Made by a program: the position numbers and the translations under genes. A stretch of 64,000 nucleotides of DNA from Clostridium guangxiense (GTDB taxonomy: Bacteria; Bacillota; Clostridia; Clostridiales; Clostridiaceae). Below, one piece after another: positions 10,478-18,940 of the stretch. The notes under the pieces were generated by a model. That model worked only from the letters and a program-made list of their open reading frames with translations, made no database searches and was not told the origin of the DNA. The stretch spans positions 62,001 through 126,000 of the forward strand of contig NZ_JAJNKE010000004.1 in NCBI RefSeq assembly GCF_021043395.1, given 5' to 3'. Positions within the stretch are counted from its first letter, which is position 1; each line of letters starts with the position of its first letter.

Positions 10478-11554
10478 CTACTGCTCATCATCGCTAGTTT
10501 CAGCTTGAACTTCAACTTGAGATTTACTCTTGATATCAATTTTCCACCCAGTTAGTTTTGCAGCAAGACGTACATTTTGACCTTCTTTACCAATGGCAAG
10601 TGAAAGTTGATTGTCTTCAACTACAATTTGTGCTGATTTATTTTCTTCATTAATTTCTACATCTATTACCTTAGCTGGACTTATAGAGTTAGCAATATAT
10701 TCTTCAGGAAGCTTACTCCATTTGATTATATCAATCTTTTCATTTTTAAGTTCATTAACTATATTTTGAACTCTTATACCTTTTTGACCAACGCAAGCTC
10801 CCATAGCATCTACATTCTCATCATTTGAATAAACGGCTATTTTAGTTCTTGAACCTGCTTCTCTTGCAATACCCTTTATCTCTACAATACCATTATATAT
10901 TTCAGGCACTTCAAGTTCAAATAATCTTTTAACGAGTCCAGGGTGAGTTCGTGATATAACAACCTGTGCTCCTTTAGTAGTATTTTTCACTTCAACTATA
11001 TATAATTTTATTCTAGAATTATATACATAATCTTCACTAGCTATTTGCTCTGATGGTGTAAGAATAGCCTCAATTCTTCCAAGGTCTATCAAAACATTTC
11101 CCTTATCTTTTCTTAATACTGTACCAGTTACAATATCAAATTCTTTTTCTTGGAATTCATTATAAATGAGACTTCTTTCTGCTTCTTTAATTCTTTGAAC
11201 CACTACCTGCTTTGCAGCTTGTGCAGCTACTCTTCCAAAACTTTTAGGTGTAATTTCAACATCAACCATGTCGTCAAGTTGGTATACAGAATTTATTTTT
11301 TTAGCATCTTCTAAGGAAATTTCAGTTATTTTATCAAAAACCTCATCTACTACCTTTTTTTGTGAGTAAACATGGATTTCTCCATTTTCTCTATCTAAAG
11401 TTACTTTAACATTATGAACATTTTCTGCTACCTTCGCATAGTTCTTTTTATACGCAGCAACTAAAGCATCTTCTATAGTTTCAAAAAGCATATCTTCACT
11501 TATTCCCTTTTCACCAACTATTTCCTTAAGCGCCTGTATAAATTCCTGATTCAT
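10478..11554 (-). CDS. nusA: Transcription termination/antitermination protein NusA (358 aa)
   Basis: Binds RNA polymerase and nascent RNA and modulates pausing and termination. The N-terminal RNAP-binding domain (1-130) is followed by S1 (FDIVTGTVLRKDKGNVLIDLG) and two KH domains (GACVGQKGIRVQNIVNEL and LAIGKEGQNVRLAAKLTGW). There is no C-terminal acidic repeat, as usual in Firmicutes. A strong AAGGAGGG precedes the ATG. It follows rimP by 13 bases. Confidence 0.97.
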   Translation of the reverse strand: MNQEFIQALKEIVGEKGISEDMLFETIEDALVAAYKKNYAKVAENVHNVKVTLDRENGEIHVYSQKKVVDEVFDKITEISLEDAKKINSVYQLDDMVDVEITPKSFGRVAAQAAKQVVVQRIKEAERSLIYNEFQEKEFDIVTGTVLRKDKGNVLIDLGRIEAILTPSEQIASEDYVYNSRIKLYIVEVKNTTKGAQVVISRTHPGLVKRLFELEVPEIYNGIVEIKGIAREAGSRTKIAVYSNDENVDAMGACVGQKGIRVQNIVNELKNEKIDIIKWSKLPEEYIANSISPAKVIDVEINEENKSAQIVVEDNQLSLAIGKEGQNVRLAAKLTGWKIDIKSKSQVEVQAETSDDEQ

Positions 11555-11567
11555 TTTTAACCCTCCT

Positions 11568-12014
11568 TTAAAGCTCCCCTTCTAAAGTTACTCTTTTTAT
11601 TTTTTTTCTAGGAATTTTTATTATTTCATTGTTGTTAGCAATGTTTACGCTCTCTTCATCAAATCCATCTAAATCACCTGAAAATTCTTTTTTACCATTA
11701 AAGGTACCCTTTACTTTTACTTTTACCATACTTCCATTATACCTTTTCAAATGCTCATCTGTAAACAAAGTCCTAAATATACCTGATGACGATACTTCTA
11801 AACAATAACTGTAAGGAATAGGATCTTTTTCATCAAGAATATCACTTACTCTTCTGCTTACTTTTTCACAGTCATCAAGTCCTATTCCATCCGGACTATC
11901 TATATATACTCTAAGATAATTTTCACCTGATTCATTAACAAACTCTAAATGGTAAAATTCATAACCTAATTTTTCAACTTCTTCTTTAATTGCTTCTTTT
12001 ACTTCCTCTATCAT
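11568..12014 (-). CDS. rimP: Ribosome maturation factor RimP (148 aa)
   Basis: Assists 30S assembly by acting on the S12/S19 region. N-terminal block YLRVYIDSPDGIGLDDCEKVSR and the domain-linker PIPYSYCLEVSSSG are diagnostic, and the C-terminal Sm-like barrel follows. The ATG follows AAGGAGGGATAAAT. It opens the rimP-nusA-ylxR-ylxQ-infB-rbfA group; a terminator after ispG suggests that the group has its own promoter in the 269-base gap upstream. Confidence 0.95.
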   Translation of the reverse strand: MIEEVKEAIKEEVEKLGYEFYHLEFVNESGENYLRVYIDSPDGIGLDDCEKVSRRVSDILDEKDPIPYSYCLEVSSSGIFRTLFTDEHLKRYNGSMVKVKVKGTFNGKKEFSGDLDGFDEESVNIANNNEIIKIPRKKIKRVTLEGEL

Positions 12015-12131
12015 ATTTATCCCTCCTTACAACATATGTTCTGCTATTTTTAATATTTTAAACAAATATCTTCTAGTTCTCCATGAACATACATACTAAA
12101 GCAATTAGTTTATAGAAAACACCTTAACGAA

Positions 12132-12153
12132 AAGCGCAACCTACGTTGCGCTT
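12132..12153 (-). terminator. Hairpin in rimP upstream region
   Basis: AAGCGCAAC and GTTGCGCTT form a perfect 9-bp stem with a 4-base loop, followed on the minus strand by TTCG. It lies downstream of the stronger ispG terminator and about 120 bases before rimP. It could be a second terminator or part of a rimP leader. Confidence 0.5.
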
Positions 12154-12186
12154 ACAAAATTAAAGAGCGGGTTTTGAACCCACTCT
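12154..12186 (-). terminator. Rho-independent terminator after ispG
   Basis: On the minus strand AGAGTGGGTT pairs with AACCCGCTCT around a three-base loop, followed by TTAATTTT. The one non-Watson-Crick pair is G-U on the minus-strand RNA but A-C on the plus strand, so the minus-strand transcript is the structured one. Confidence 0.75.
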
Positions 12187-12283
12187 CCAAAGCAAAATCT
12201 ATAAGTAAACTTTAAACTATTTCTAGTTTATCACACTCAAATAAAAATTTCAATAAAAAGTTAAAAACTTATGAAATAGGAAG

Positions 12284-13333
12284 CTACATATTATTAATCT
12301 CATTTATAAGCTCATCTACCAAATATTCTTCCTTTACTTTCTTGACTATCTTTCCTTTTTTAAATATAAGCCCTTCTCCTTTTCCTCCAGCTATCCCAAT
12401 ATCAGCTTCTCTAGCTTCACCAGGCCCATTTACGACACATCCCATTACTGCAACCTTTATATGTTTATTGCAGTTTTCAAGTTTCTTTTCAACTTCATTT
12501 GCAATCTTTATTAAATCAATAGATGTTCTTCCACAAGTAGGGCATGAAACAAATTCTATTCCACTTTTAATATAGCCGAAAGTTTTTAATATTTCTCTTC
12601 CAACCTTTACTTCTTCAACAGGATCTCCCGTCAATGATACTCTTATTGTATCTCCAATTCCTTCACTCAAAAGAGCTCCTATACCAATTGAAGACTTTAT
12701 AGTTCCTCTCCATATAGTTCCTGCCTCTGTAACTCCAAGATGCAGAGGATAATTAACTTTTTGTGAAATGAGCCTATAACTTTCTATCATCATTTGTACA
12801 TTAGATGACTTAATGGATATTACAATATCATCAAAATTTACATTTTCAAGTATTCTTACATGTTTTAGTGCACTTTCAACCAAGCCTTCAGCTGAAACAC
12901 CATTGTACTTAGCCAAAATTTCCTTTTCTAGCGAACCAGAATTAACACCAATGCGTATGGGAATATTTTTTTCTTTAGCACTAGATGCCACCATCTCTAC
13001 TCTTTCCTTTGAACCTATGTTACCAGGATTAATTCTAAGAGCAGAAATCCCGTTTTCTATAGCTTCAAGTGCTAATCTGTAATCAAAATGTATGTCAGCA
13101 ACTACAGGCATCTTGGTATTTTGGGTGATTTCCTTTAAAGCCTTAGCAGCTTCCATGTCTGGCACAGCACACCTTATTATGTCGCACTCTTCTGCTTCAA
13201 GTCTCTTTATTTGTTCTAAAGTTGCTATAGGATCTCTAGTATCTGTATTAGTCATAGATTGAACAGAAACCGGTGAATCCCCTCCAACAAATTTACTTCC
13301 TACCTTTATCTTTTTTGTTTTTACTCTTATCAT
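12284..13333 (-). CDS. ispG: 4-hydroxy-3-methylbut-2-enyl-diphosphate synthase (349 aa)
   Basis: Iron-sulphur enzyme that converts MEcPP to HMBPP in the non-mevalonate isoprenoid pathway. The N-terminal TIM barrel has VQSMTNTDTRD and VADIHFDYRLAL. The [4Fe-4S] ligands lie in SCPTCGRT and in GCVVNGPGEA. It follows rseP and dxr on the same strand, so two steps of the pathway are encoded together with the upstream uppS-cdsA lipid genes. Confidence 0.97.
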   Translation of the reverse strand: MIRVKTKKIKVGSKFVGGDSPVSVQSMTNTDTRDPIATLEQIKRLEAEECDIIRCAVPDMEAAKALKEITQNTKMPVVADIHFDYRLALEAIENGISALRINPGNIGSKERVEMVASSAKEKNIPIRIGVNSGSLEKEILAKYNGVSAEGLVESALKHVRILENVNFDDIVISIKSSNVQMMIESYRLISQKVNYPLHLGVTEAGTIWRGTIKSSIGIGALLSEGIGDTIRVSLTGDPVEEVKVGREILKTFGYIKSGIEFVSCPTCGRTSIDLIKIANEVEKKLENCNKHIKVAVMGCVVNGPGEAREADIGIAGGKGEGLIFKKGKIVKKVKEEYLVDELINEINNM

Positions 13334-13354
13334 AATGTTACCCCTCTACAAAAC

Positions 13355-14374
13355 TCAAATTTTAAGCGGATATAAAATATCTTTTATTGTAACTATGACC
13401 ATAAGCGCCATAAGAAGCGCAAAACCTATTGTATTTATTACTCCAACCTTATTATCATCTATTTTTTTACCTGTTATTATTTGAATTAAAAATAATATTA
13501 CATAGCTTCCATCTAAAGCTGGAATAGGCAATAAATTAAATAATCCTACGTTTGCACTTAAAAATGCCATGAAACTTATAAGTGGTACTAGCCCTGCATT
13601 GGCTGCTGCTCCAGTTACTCTTATTATACTAACAGGTCCTGAAACATCCTGGGCAGATAATTTACCTGTAAATAGCATTTTAAGGCTAATAAAAACTTCC
13701 TTTACCATAAATATAGTTTCATTAAAACCGTATTTAATACCTTCAATCACAGATGGATTTTTTACATTCGTAGGACCTACTCCTATCATATATCGATTTT
13801 CTTTAGTATTTTTCATCGGTTTAATATTAAAATTTTTTATTTCTCCATTTCTTTTAACTGTAACGTTTATATTATTACTCTTATTTAAATACATTTTAAG
13901 AGAAAAATCATCCCAAGTTAGCATTTTTGAATTATTAGCTTTAATTATAGTATCTCCAACTTTAATTCCTGCAAGTTCTGCTGGCGATTTTGGCGAAACA
14001 GCGCTAATTCTTAAAGAAACGAATCCAGTTGCTTGTGCAATAAGTGCATATAAAACCGCTGCAAGTATAATGTTCATGATTGGTCCTGCTGATACAATAC
14101 TTAATCTTCTAAGTGGCGATTTGTTATTATACGCACGTGGATCATCACTTTTCTCCTCTTCACCAAGCATTTTAACATATCCACCTATTGGAAGTATTCT
14201 AAGTGAATATTGAGTCTCTTTTCCTTTAAAACCTAATATTTTAGGTCCCATGCCTATTGAAAACTCTTCTACATTTACATCATTTAATTTAGCAAGTACA
14301 AAATGTCCTAATTCATGTATTAATACTATTACTCCTAAAACCAAAATAGCTATTATTATATTAATAAGGCTCAA
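13355..14374 (-). CDS. rseP: Site-2 intramembrane zinc metalloprotease RseP/RasP (339 aa)
   Basis: Multi-spanning membrane protease that cleaves transmembrane segments of regulatory and signal-peptide remnants. The zinc motif HELGH lies in the first membrane helix. A PDZ domain (about 115-190, LAGIKVGDTIIKAN) follows, and the third zinc ligand lies in NLLPIPALDGSYVILF. Start codon: TTG at 14374 lies eight bases from AGGAG; two GTG codons further upstream lie too close to or overlap it. It sits between dxr and ispG, the common Firmicute order. Confidence 0.93.
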   Translation of the reverse strand: MSLINIIIAILVLGVIVLIHELGHFVLAKLNDVNVEEFSIGMGPKILGFKGKETQYSLRILPIGGYVKMLGEEEKSDDPRAYNNKSPLRRLSIVSAGPIMNIILAAVLYALIAQATGFVSLRISAVSPKSPAELAGIKVGDTIIKANNSKMLTWDDFSLKMYLNKSNNINVTVKRNGEIKNFNIKPMKNTKENRYMIGVGPTNVKNPSVIEGIKYGFNETIFMVKEVFISLKMLFTGKLSAQDVSGPVSIIRVTGAAANAGLVPLISFMAFLSANVGLFNLLPIPALDGSYVILFLIQIITGKKIDDNKVGVINTIGFALLMALMVIVTIKDILYPLKI

Positions 14375-14385
14375 ATCCACCACTC

Positions 14386-15543
14386 CTACTTGTTATATTT
14401 ATTTTTTAAATATTTAATTACTTTTTCACTTTCTTCTATTATAGTATTTACATCCCTAACACTTTTATTTTCAAAATTATTTAAGGCATCATATATAATC
14501 TCATGTATCTTATTAAAGCTAATCTTTTCTTTTAAGAATAAATCCACTGCATATTCATTTGCTGCATTTAAAACTGCTGGCATTATTCCTCCTGCTTCTC
14601 CTGCTTCATATGCAAATTTCAAACACTTAAATGTATCTAAATCTGGTTTTTCAAACTGAAGATTGGGTATAGAAAAAAAATCAAGTGGCTCAATGACAGC
14701 TTCACATCTTTCAGGATAGTTGAGAGCATATTGTATTGGAAGTTTCATATCCGGAACTGCCATTTGCGCAATAATACTTCCATCTTTATATTCAACCATT
14801 GAATGTATAATACTTTGAGGGTGAACTATTGCTTTAATATTTTTAAAAGGCATATTAAAAAGCCAGTGAGCTTCTATAACCTCAAGTCCTTTATTCATAA
14901 GTGTTGCAGAATCAATTGTAATTTTGCTACCCATACTCCAATTTGGATGATTTAATGCTTCTTTAACTGTAACATCTTTCAGCTCCTCTTCAGTCTTTCC
15001 CCTAAATGGTCCTCCTGAAGCTGTAAGAAGTATATTCTTTACATTTTTAGATTCATTTCCTTGAAGACACTGAAAAACAGCTCCATGTTCTGAATCTACT
15101 GGAAGTATTTTTACACCATGCTTTTTTGCCTCTTCTTTTACTATTTCCCCTCCAACTACAAGTGTCTCCTTATTAGCAAGTGCTATATCCTTTCCTGCTC
15201 TTATTGCATTTATAGTTGGCATAAGCCCAATCATGCCAACTATAGATGTAACAACTATATCAGCATTTTCATTCGAAGCAGCCTCATTTAAAGCCTTCAT
15301 ACCAAATTTTATTTCTGTTTTTATGTTTTTGTCCTTAAAATACTCATATAGTTTTTTATATGCTGTCTCATCTGTGAGTACTGCAATTTCAGGTCTGAAT
15401 TCATCTATTATATGTATCATCTTTTCGTAACTTTTATTAGCTGTAACTGCAATTAATTTATATTTATGTATATCACTTTTTATTACATCAAGCGTCTGAG
15501 TTCCTATAGAACCAGTTACCCCTATTATAGATATATTTTTCAT
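14386..15543 (-). CDS. dxr: 1-deoxy-D-xylulose-5-phosphate reductoisomerase (385 aa)
   Basis: NADPH-dependent second enzyme of the MEP isoprenoid pathway. Visible features are the NADPH loop GVTGSIGTQTLDVI (residues 8-21), LANKETLVVGGE, the substrate segment LPVDSEHGAVFQCL with its metal ligands, and SMGSKITIDSATLMNKGLE. Length is normal. In many Firmicutes cdsA lies directly upstream; here two other genes intervene. Confidence 0.97.
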   Translation of the reverse strand: MKNISIIGVTGSIGTQTLDVIKSDIHKYKLIAVTANKSYEKMIHIIDEFRPEIAVLTDETAYKKLYEYFKDKNIKTEIKFGMKALNEAASNENADIVVTSIVGMIGLMPTINAIRAGKDIALANKETLVVGGEIVKEEAKKHGVKILPVDSEHGAVFQCLQGNESKNVKNILLTASGGPFRGKTEEELKDVTVKEALNHPNWSMGSKITIDSATLMNKGLEVIEAHWLFNMPFKNIKAIVHPQSIIHSMVEYKDGSIIAQMAVPDMKLPIQYALNYPERCEAVIEPLDFFSIPNLQFEKPDLDTFKCLKFAYEAGEAGGIMPAVLNAANEYAVDLFLKEKISFNKIHEIIYDALNNFENKSVRDVNTIIEESEKVIKYLKNKYNK

Positions 15544-15565
15544 TATATCAACTCCTATTATAACC

Positions 15566-16522
15566 TTAAACTGAGAATATTATTTCCTTTGCACTTATTA
15601 CATACAATGGTCCCATAAATATTCCTATCACTCCAAACAGTTTCATTCCTATGTACAAAGAAATTAATATTAAAAGCGGATGCACTTTAAGCCTGCTGCT
15701 CATAAATTTTGTTTCTAAAATTTGCCTGTTTACTTGAAGTAAAATATATAGAGCAAGTATTCCAAAAGCTATTATGTAATTCTTCAAGTAAATTTTATAT
15801 AAAACTAGAGGTAAAAAAACCAGTATAGTTCCCACATATGGTAATATATCTAAAACTCCACACAAAAGTCCAAATATAACAGCGTTATCAACTCCTAATA
15901 TTAAAAGACCAATAACAGTCTCAACTGTAGTTATTATTACCAAAGAAATCTCTACCGCAATTATTTTCTTTAATTCACCAATTTTTTTATATATCAGTTG
16001 TATGTTACTATCTGGCAGTACAATTTTAGATAAGCTAACTATATCATATTTATCTGTCAAAATAAAGTAACCCCCAATATTGCCAACAAAATATGCTAAG
16101 ATACTATCTGTAGTATATATAGCACCTCTTCTTATAAAATCGCTATTAAAAAAACTAGTAATCTGAATTTTTATTTTTTCAAAAATAGCTGCTATATCAG
16201 CATCCTTGATAAAGTACATTTTATTAAAATCCACACTACTAAAATTATTTATAGCATTGATACCAATTTCTTTTATTATAAAATTTCCTATATATATAAA
16301 AAACATAAAAATCATAGTATTAACAAAAGCTATGCTTATAACCGCATTTATTTTATTATTAAAAATATTAATTTTACACAAGAAATTATATATTGGTGTA
16401 CAGAGTATAATTAAAAAAAACATTACAAAAAAAGGTTTAAAATAATGTTTTATTATAAGCGTTAATACTATAAAAACTGCAAGCAAAAAAGCACATTGGA
16501 TTAATTTTTTATATTTTTCCAA
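15566..16522 (-). CDS. AI-2E (YtvI-like) family membrane permease (318 aa)
   Basis: Hydrophobic protein with about seven predicted membrane spans: two near the N-terminus (about 10-45), one at about 60-80, then a hydrophilic region, and a C-terminal cluster with VDNAVIFGLLCGVLDILPYVGTILVFLP, quoted here only as the region 205-235, which is the hallmark of the AI-2E transporter (PF01594) family. The sporulation protein YtvI belongs to this family. Substrate is unknown; some members export AI-2 or act as Na+/H+ antiporters. It lies between dxr and the P-loop/LexA fusion gene. Confidence 0.75.
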   Translation of the reverse strand: MEKYKKLIQCAFLLAVFIVLTLIIKHYFKPFFVMFFLIILCTPIYNFLCKINIFNNKINAVISIAFVNTMIFMFFIYIGNFIIKEIGINAINNFSSVDFNKMYFIKDADIAAIFEKIKIQITSFFNSDFIRRGAIYTTDSILAYFVGNIGGYFILTDKYDIVSLSKIVLPDSNIQLIYKKIGELKKIIAVEISLVIITTVETVIGLLILGVDNAVIFGLLCGVLDILPYVGTILVFLPLVLYKIYLKNYIIAFGILALYILLQVNRQILETKFMSSRLKVHPLLILISLYIGMKLFGVIGIFMGPLYVISAKEIIFSV

Positions 16523-16585
16523 AATAACTACTCCTTGAACATTAAATAATATCTATTAATTAATATTCAATAAGTTTACTATATA

Positions 16586-18019
16586 TTATTTTATTTTAAG
16601 CACTCCTAAAGCAATGCCAATAATTCTTGCACCCTCTTCTTCATTTATGACTATTGGCTTATATTTATCATTTTCAGGCATCAAAAGTACCTTATTCTTG
16701 GTTATATTAAGCCTTTTTAATGTAGCACTTCCATCTATATCTACTGCAACTATATCCTTATTTTGAGCCATAGATTCTTTTTTTATTACTACATAATCTC
16801 CATCACAAATATCTACATTAATCATACTATCACCTTTAATCTTTAGCATAAAGCAATCCTTCGTACCTTTAATCCAGTACTTTGGCATATAAAAATCATC
16901 TGTTATTTCAGGATTTATCATTATAGGCTCTCCAGCTGCTATATCATTAAACACAGGTATCTTGTTCATATCTTCTTTACTATATTTTATATTATCATCC
17001 AATATTATTTCTGATTTATTATCAATATCCCTTACAAAATCAAAACTTGTATTATGTTTTAAATCATTATATCTAAAATTCTCCATAGATTGGATAATTA
17101 CATTTTTATTTATTTTACTATTAGTCTTTTTAACATTATAAACATTTTTAAGAATAAAGCTTTTTATTTTATCACCATTAGAAATTGTACTTAACTTTCT
17201 ATTTTTAATAAACCAAGCATTTGCATTTGAAATATTTTCTTTGTTGAATGTAAAAAATACTGTCGAATATTTCTTTTCATTGCTTAAAGTTTGTATTAAT
17301 CTTATTTCGGCTCTTGTATAATTTTCAATATCTTCAGCAATTATGTGGGTGAACTTTAATCTGCTATTGTTTTTTAAACACTTTATTGCATTTAGTATTC
17401 TATCCTCTTCATCAATAACTTTATTTTTTCTTAAAATTGCATTGTACTTAAGCATCAGCTTAAATATCGCTTTTCTACCCAAAGAATTTTTATTAAGTCT
17501 TTTAGCACTGCTATTTCTTTTAATTCTATTTGCATTTTGATATTCTTCCATATTATATTTACAACTTTTAATCCATCCTATTTCATCTGCTAAAAATTTC
17601 AACTTATCGTCTTCATATGATTTTATTTGTGGATATCTGTTCTTTATTCTCTCAAGAGCTTCTTTCATATATAAAATTTTATTTTTCAATGTCACAGCAT
17701 TAAACTTATTATACTTATTTAATATGCTTTCTAAGCTCATAATGTCAACAACATTAACTTTAGGCTCAAGAAGTGTCATATATCTTCCTTCAGCTTCCAT
17801 AGACATACTTGCAAATAAGCTTTTTAGTTTATTTGATTTTTCATTGTTAGAACATATTATTAATATTCTATCATTATCATATAAACAATAATTATTTTTA
17901 AGAAAAATCGCTCTATTTATAGCAGAAATTGTCTTTCCACTATTGCTTTTACCTTTAACAAATATATAGGATGACGTCTTACTTGTAGTAATTTTATTTT
18001 GTACGCTATCCAGCTGCAT
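16586..18019 (-). CDS. UvrD-like P-loop domain fused to S24/LexA-type autoprotease (477 aa)
   Basis: The N-terminal half (about 1-260) looks like the first domain of a superfamily 1 helicase: Walker A GKSNSGKT (23-30), a strand ILIICSNNEKSNKLKSLF, and a motif-II-like THIIAEDIENYT where the usual DE box is AED (228-230). Motifs IV-VI are not visible. The C-terminal third (about 350-477) is a complete S24 domain: Ala-Gly cleavage site in DIAAGEP (362-363), catalytic Ser398 in KGDSM and Lys435 in TLKRL. No helix-turn-helix is seen. ATG at 18019 follows GGAAGGAAG. A perfect terminator lies between it and cdsA, so it probably has its own promoter. A damage-cleaved regulator or enzyme is an inference. 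Confidence 0.8.
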   Translation of the reverse strand: MQLDSVQNKITTSKTSSYIFVKGKSNSGKTISAINRAIFLKNNYCLYDNDRILIICSNNEKSNKLKSLFASMSMEAEGRYMTLLEPKVNVVDIMSLESILNKYNKFNAVTLKNKILYMKEALERIKNRYPQIKSYEDDKLKFLADEIGWIKSCKYNMEEYQNANRIKRNSSAKRLNKNSLGRKAIFKLMLKYNAILRKNKVIDEEDRILNAIKCLKNNSRLKFTHIIAEDIENYTRAEIRLIQTLSNEKKYSTVFFTFNKENISNANAWFIKNRKLSTISNGDKIKSFILKNVYNVKKTNSKINKNVIIQSMENFRYNDLKHNTSFDFVRDIDNKSEIILDDNIKYSKEDMNKIPVFNDIAAGEPIMINPEITDDFYMPKYWIKGTKDCFMLKIKGDSMINVDICDGDYVVIKKESMAQNKDIVAVDIDGSATLKRLNITKNKVLLMPENDKYKPIVINEEEGARIIGIALGVLKIK

Positions 18020-18072
18020 ATTATCACTTCCTTCCAAACAAATTAATATAAGATATATTATACACTAAAATT

Positions 18073-18109
18073 AAAAAGGTTTGTCCTTTTTATAAAGACA
18101 AACCTTTTT
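18073..18109 (-). terminator. Strong terminator after cdsA
   Basis: A perfect 13-bp stem (AAAAAGGTTTGTC with GACAAACCTTTTT) with an 11-base loop and flanking A/T tracts. It separates the rpsB-to-cdsA unit from the P-loop/LexA fusion gene. Confidence 0.85.
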
Positions 18110-18139
18110 AATTTTATAAAAATACTTAATTTATATCTA

Positions 18140-18940
18140 CTAAAATACAATAAAAGTCAAATAATAATATACTACAACGGCTGAAAAAAGTATGCTATCA
18201 AATCTATCCAATATACCTCCATGACCTGGTATAAGATTACTATAATCCTTAACACCCACATATCTCTTTATTGAAGAAGCTGCCAAATCCCCACATTGAG
18301 AAAAAAAACCGCATAGTACACCAATGGCAACATAATTATAAATTGGAATTTTAATACCATAATTATATATTATATATCCATATATTGTGCAAGCAATTAC
18401 GCTTCCGAGTAATCCACCTAAAGATCCTTCAACAGTTTTTTTAGGGCTAACTTTAGGACAAAGTTTAGTTTTTCCAAAGAGTCTTCCAGAATAATACGCA
18501 AAAGTATCACACATCCATGAAGCTATAAATATAAGCCATACTAAATATTTTCCATAGGTTAAATTGCTAGTCAAAAAGATAAAACTAAAAAATACGGGTA
18601 CATATATAAAACCGAGTATAGTTACTCCAATATCTAAATAATTATATTTTGTATTAAATATTGGAATACAAAACATTAAAAATACTCCAATCACTATAAA
18701 AAACATTAATAGCTTATAATTGTTATTTTCAAGAAAAATATAATATAATACACAAAGAGCGTATCCTAACACAGACATAGGATTAATTTGTTTTTCTTTT
18801 GAAACTTTATAATATTCATATAAACCCAAAATGGATAGTACGAAGACCAATAATCTTAAATATATTCCACCTAAAAATAAAAATATAAGTAAAGGTGCTA
18901 AAAATATTGCTCCTATATATCTTTTATTTATCTTCTCCAT
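18140..18940 (-). CDS. cdsA: Phosphatidate cytidylyltransferase (266 aa)
   Basis: Makes CDP-diacylglycerol for phospholipid synthesis. About seven to eight membrane helices are visible. The CdsA signature lies in the C-terminal part: KRYVGVKDYSNLIPGHGG followed by ILDRFD. Another family block is CDTFAYYSGRLFGKTKL. It overlaps the end of uppS by 17 bases. The product acts in the cytoplasmic membrane. Confidence 0.95.
   Translation of the reverse strand: MEKINKRYIGAIFLAPLLIFLFLGGIYLRLLVFVLSILGLYEYYKVSKEKQINPMSVLGYALCVLYYIFLENNNYKLLMFFIVIGVFLMFCIPIFNTKYNYLDIGVTILGFIYVPVFFSFIFLTSNLTYGKYLVWLIFIASWMCDTFAYYSGRLFGKTKLCPKVSPKKTVEGSLGGLLGSVIACTIYGYIIYNYGIKIPIYNYVAIGVLCGFFSQCGDLAASSIKRYVGVKDYSNLIPGHGGILDRFDSILFSAVVVYYYLTFIVF

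Noticed and set aside
13569-14213. 214-codon hydrophobic open frame on the plus strand
   Set aside because: Lies wholly opposite rseP; the hydrophobicity mirrors the membrane helices of the true gene.
18020-18072. LexA-type operator in front of the P-loop/LexA fusion gene
   Set aside because: No GAAC-N4-GTTC or close variant is visible in the short upstream gap; only a TATAAT without a good -35.
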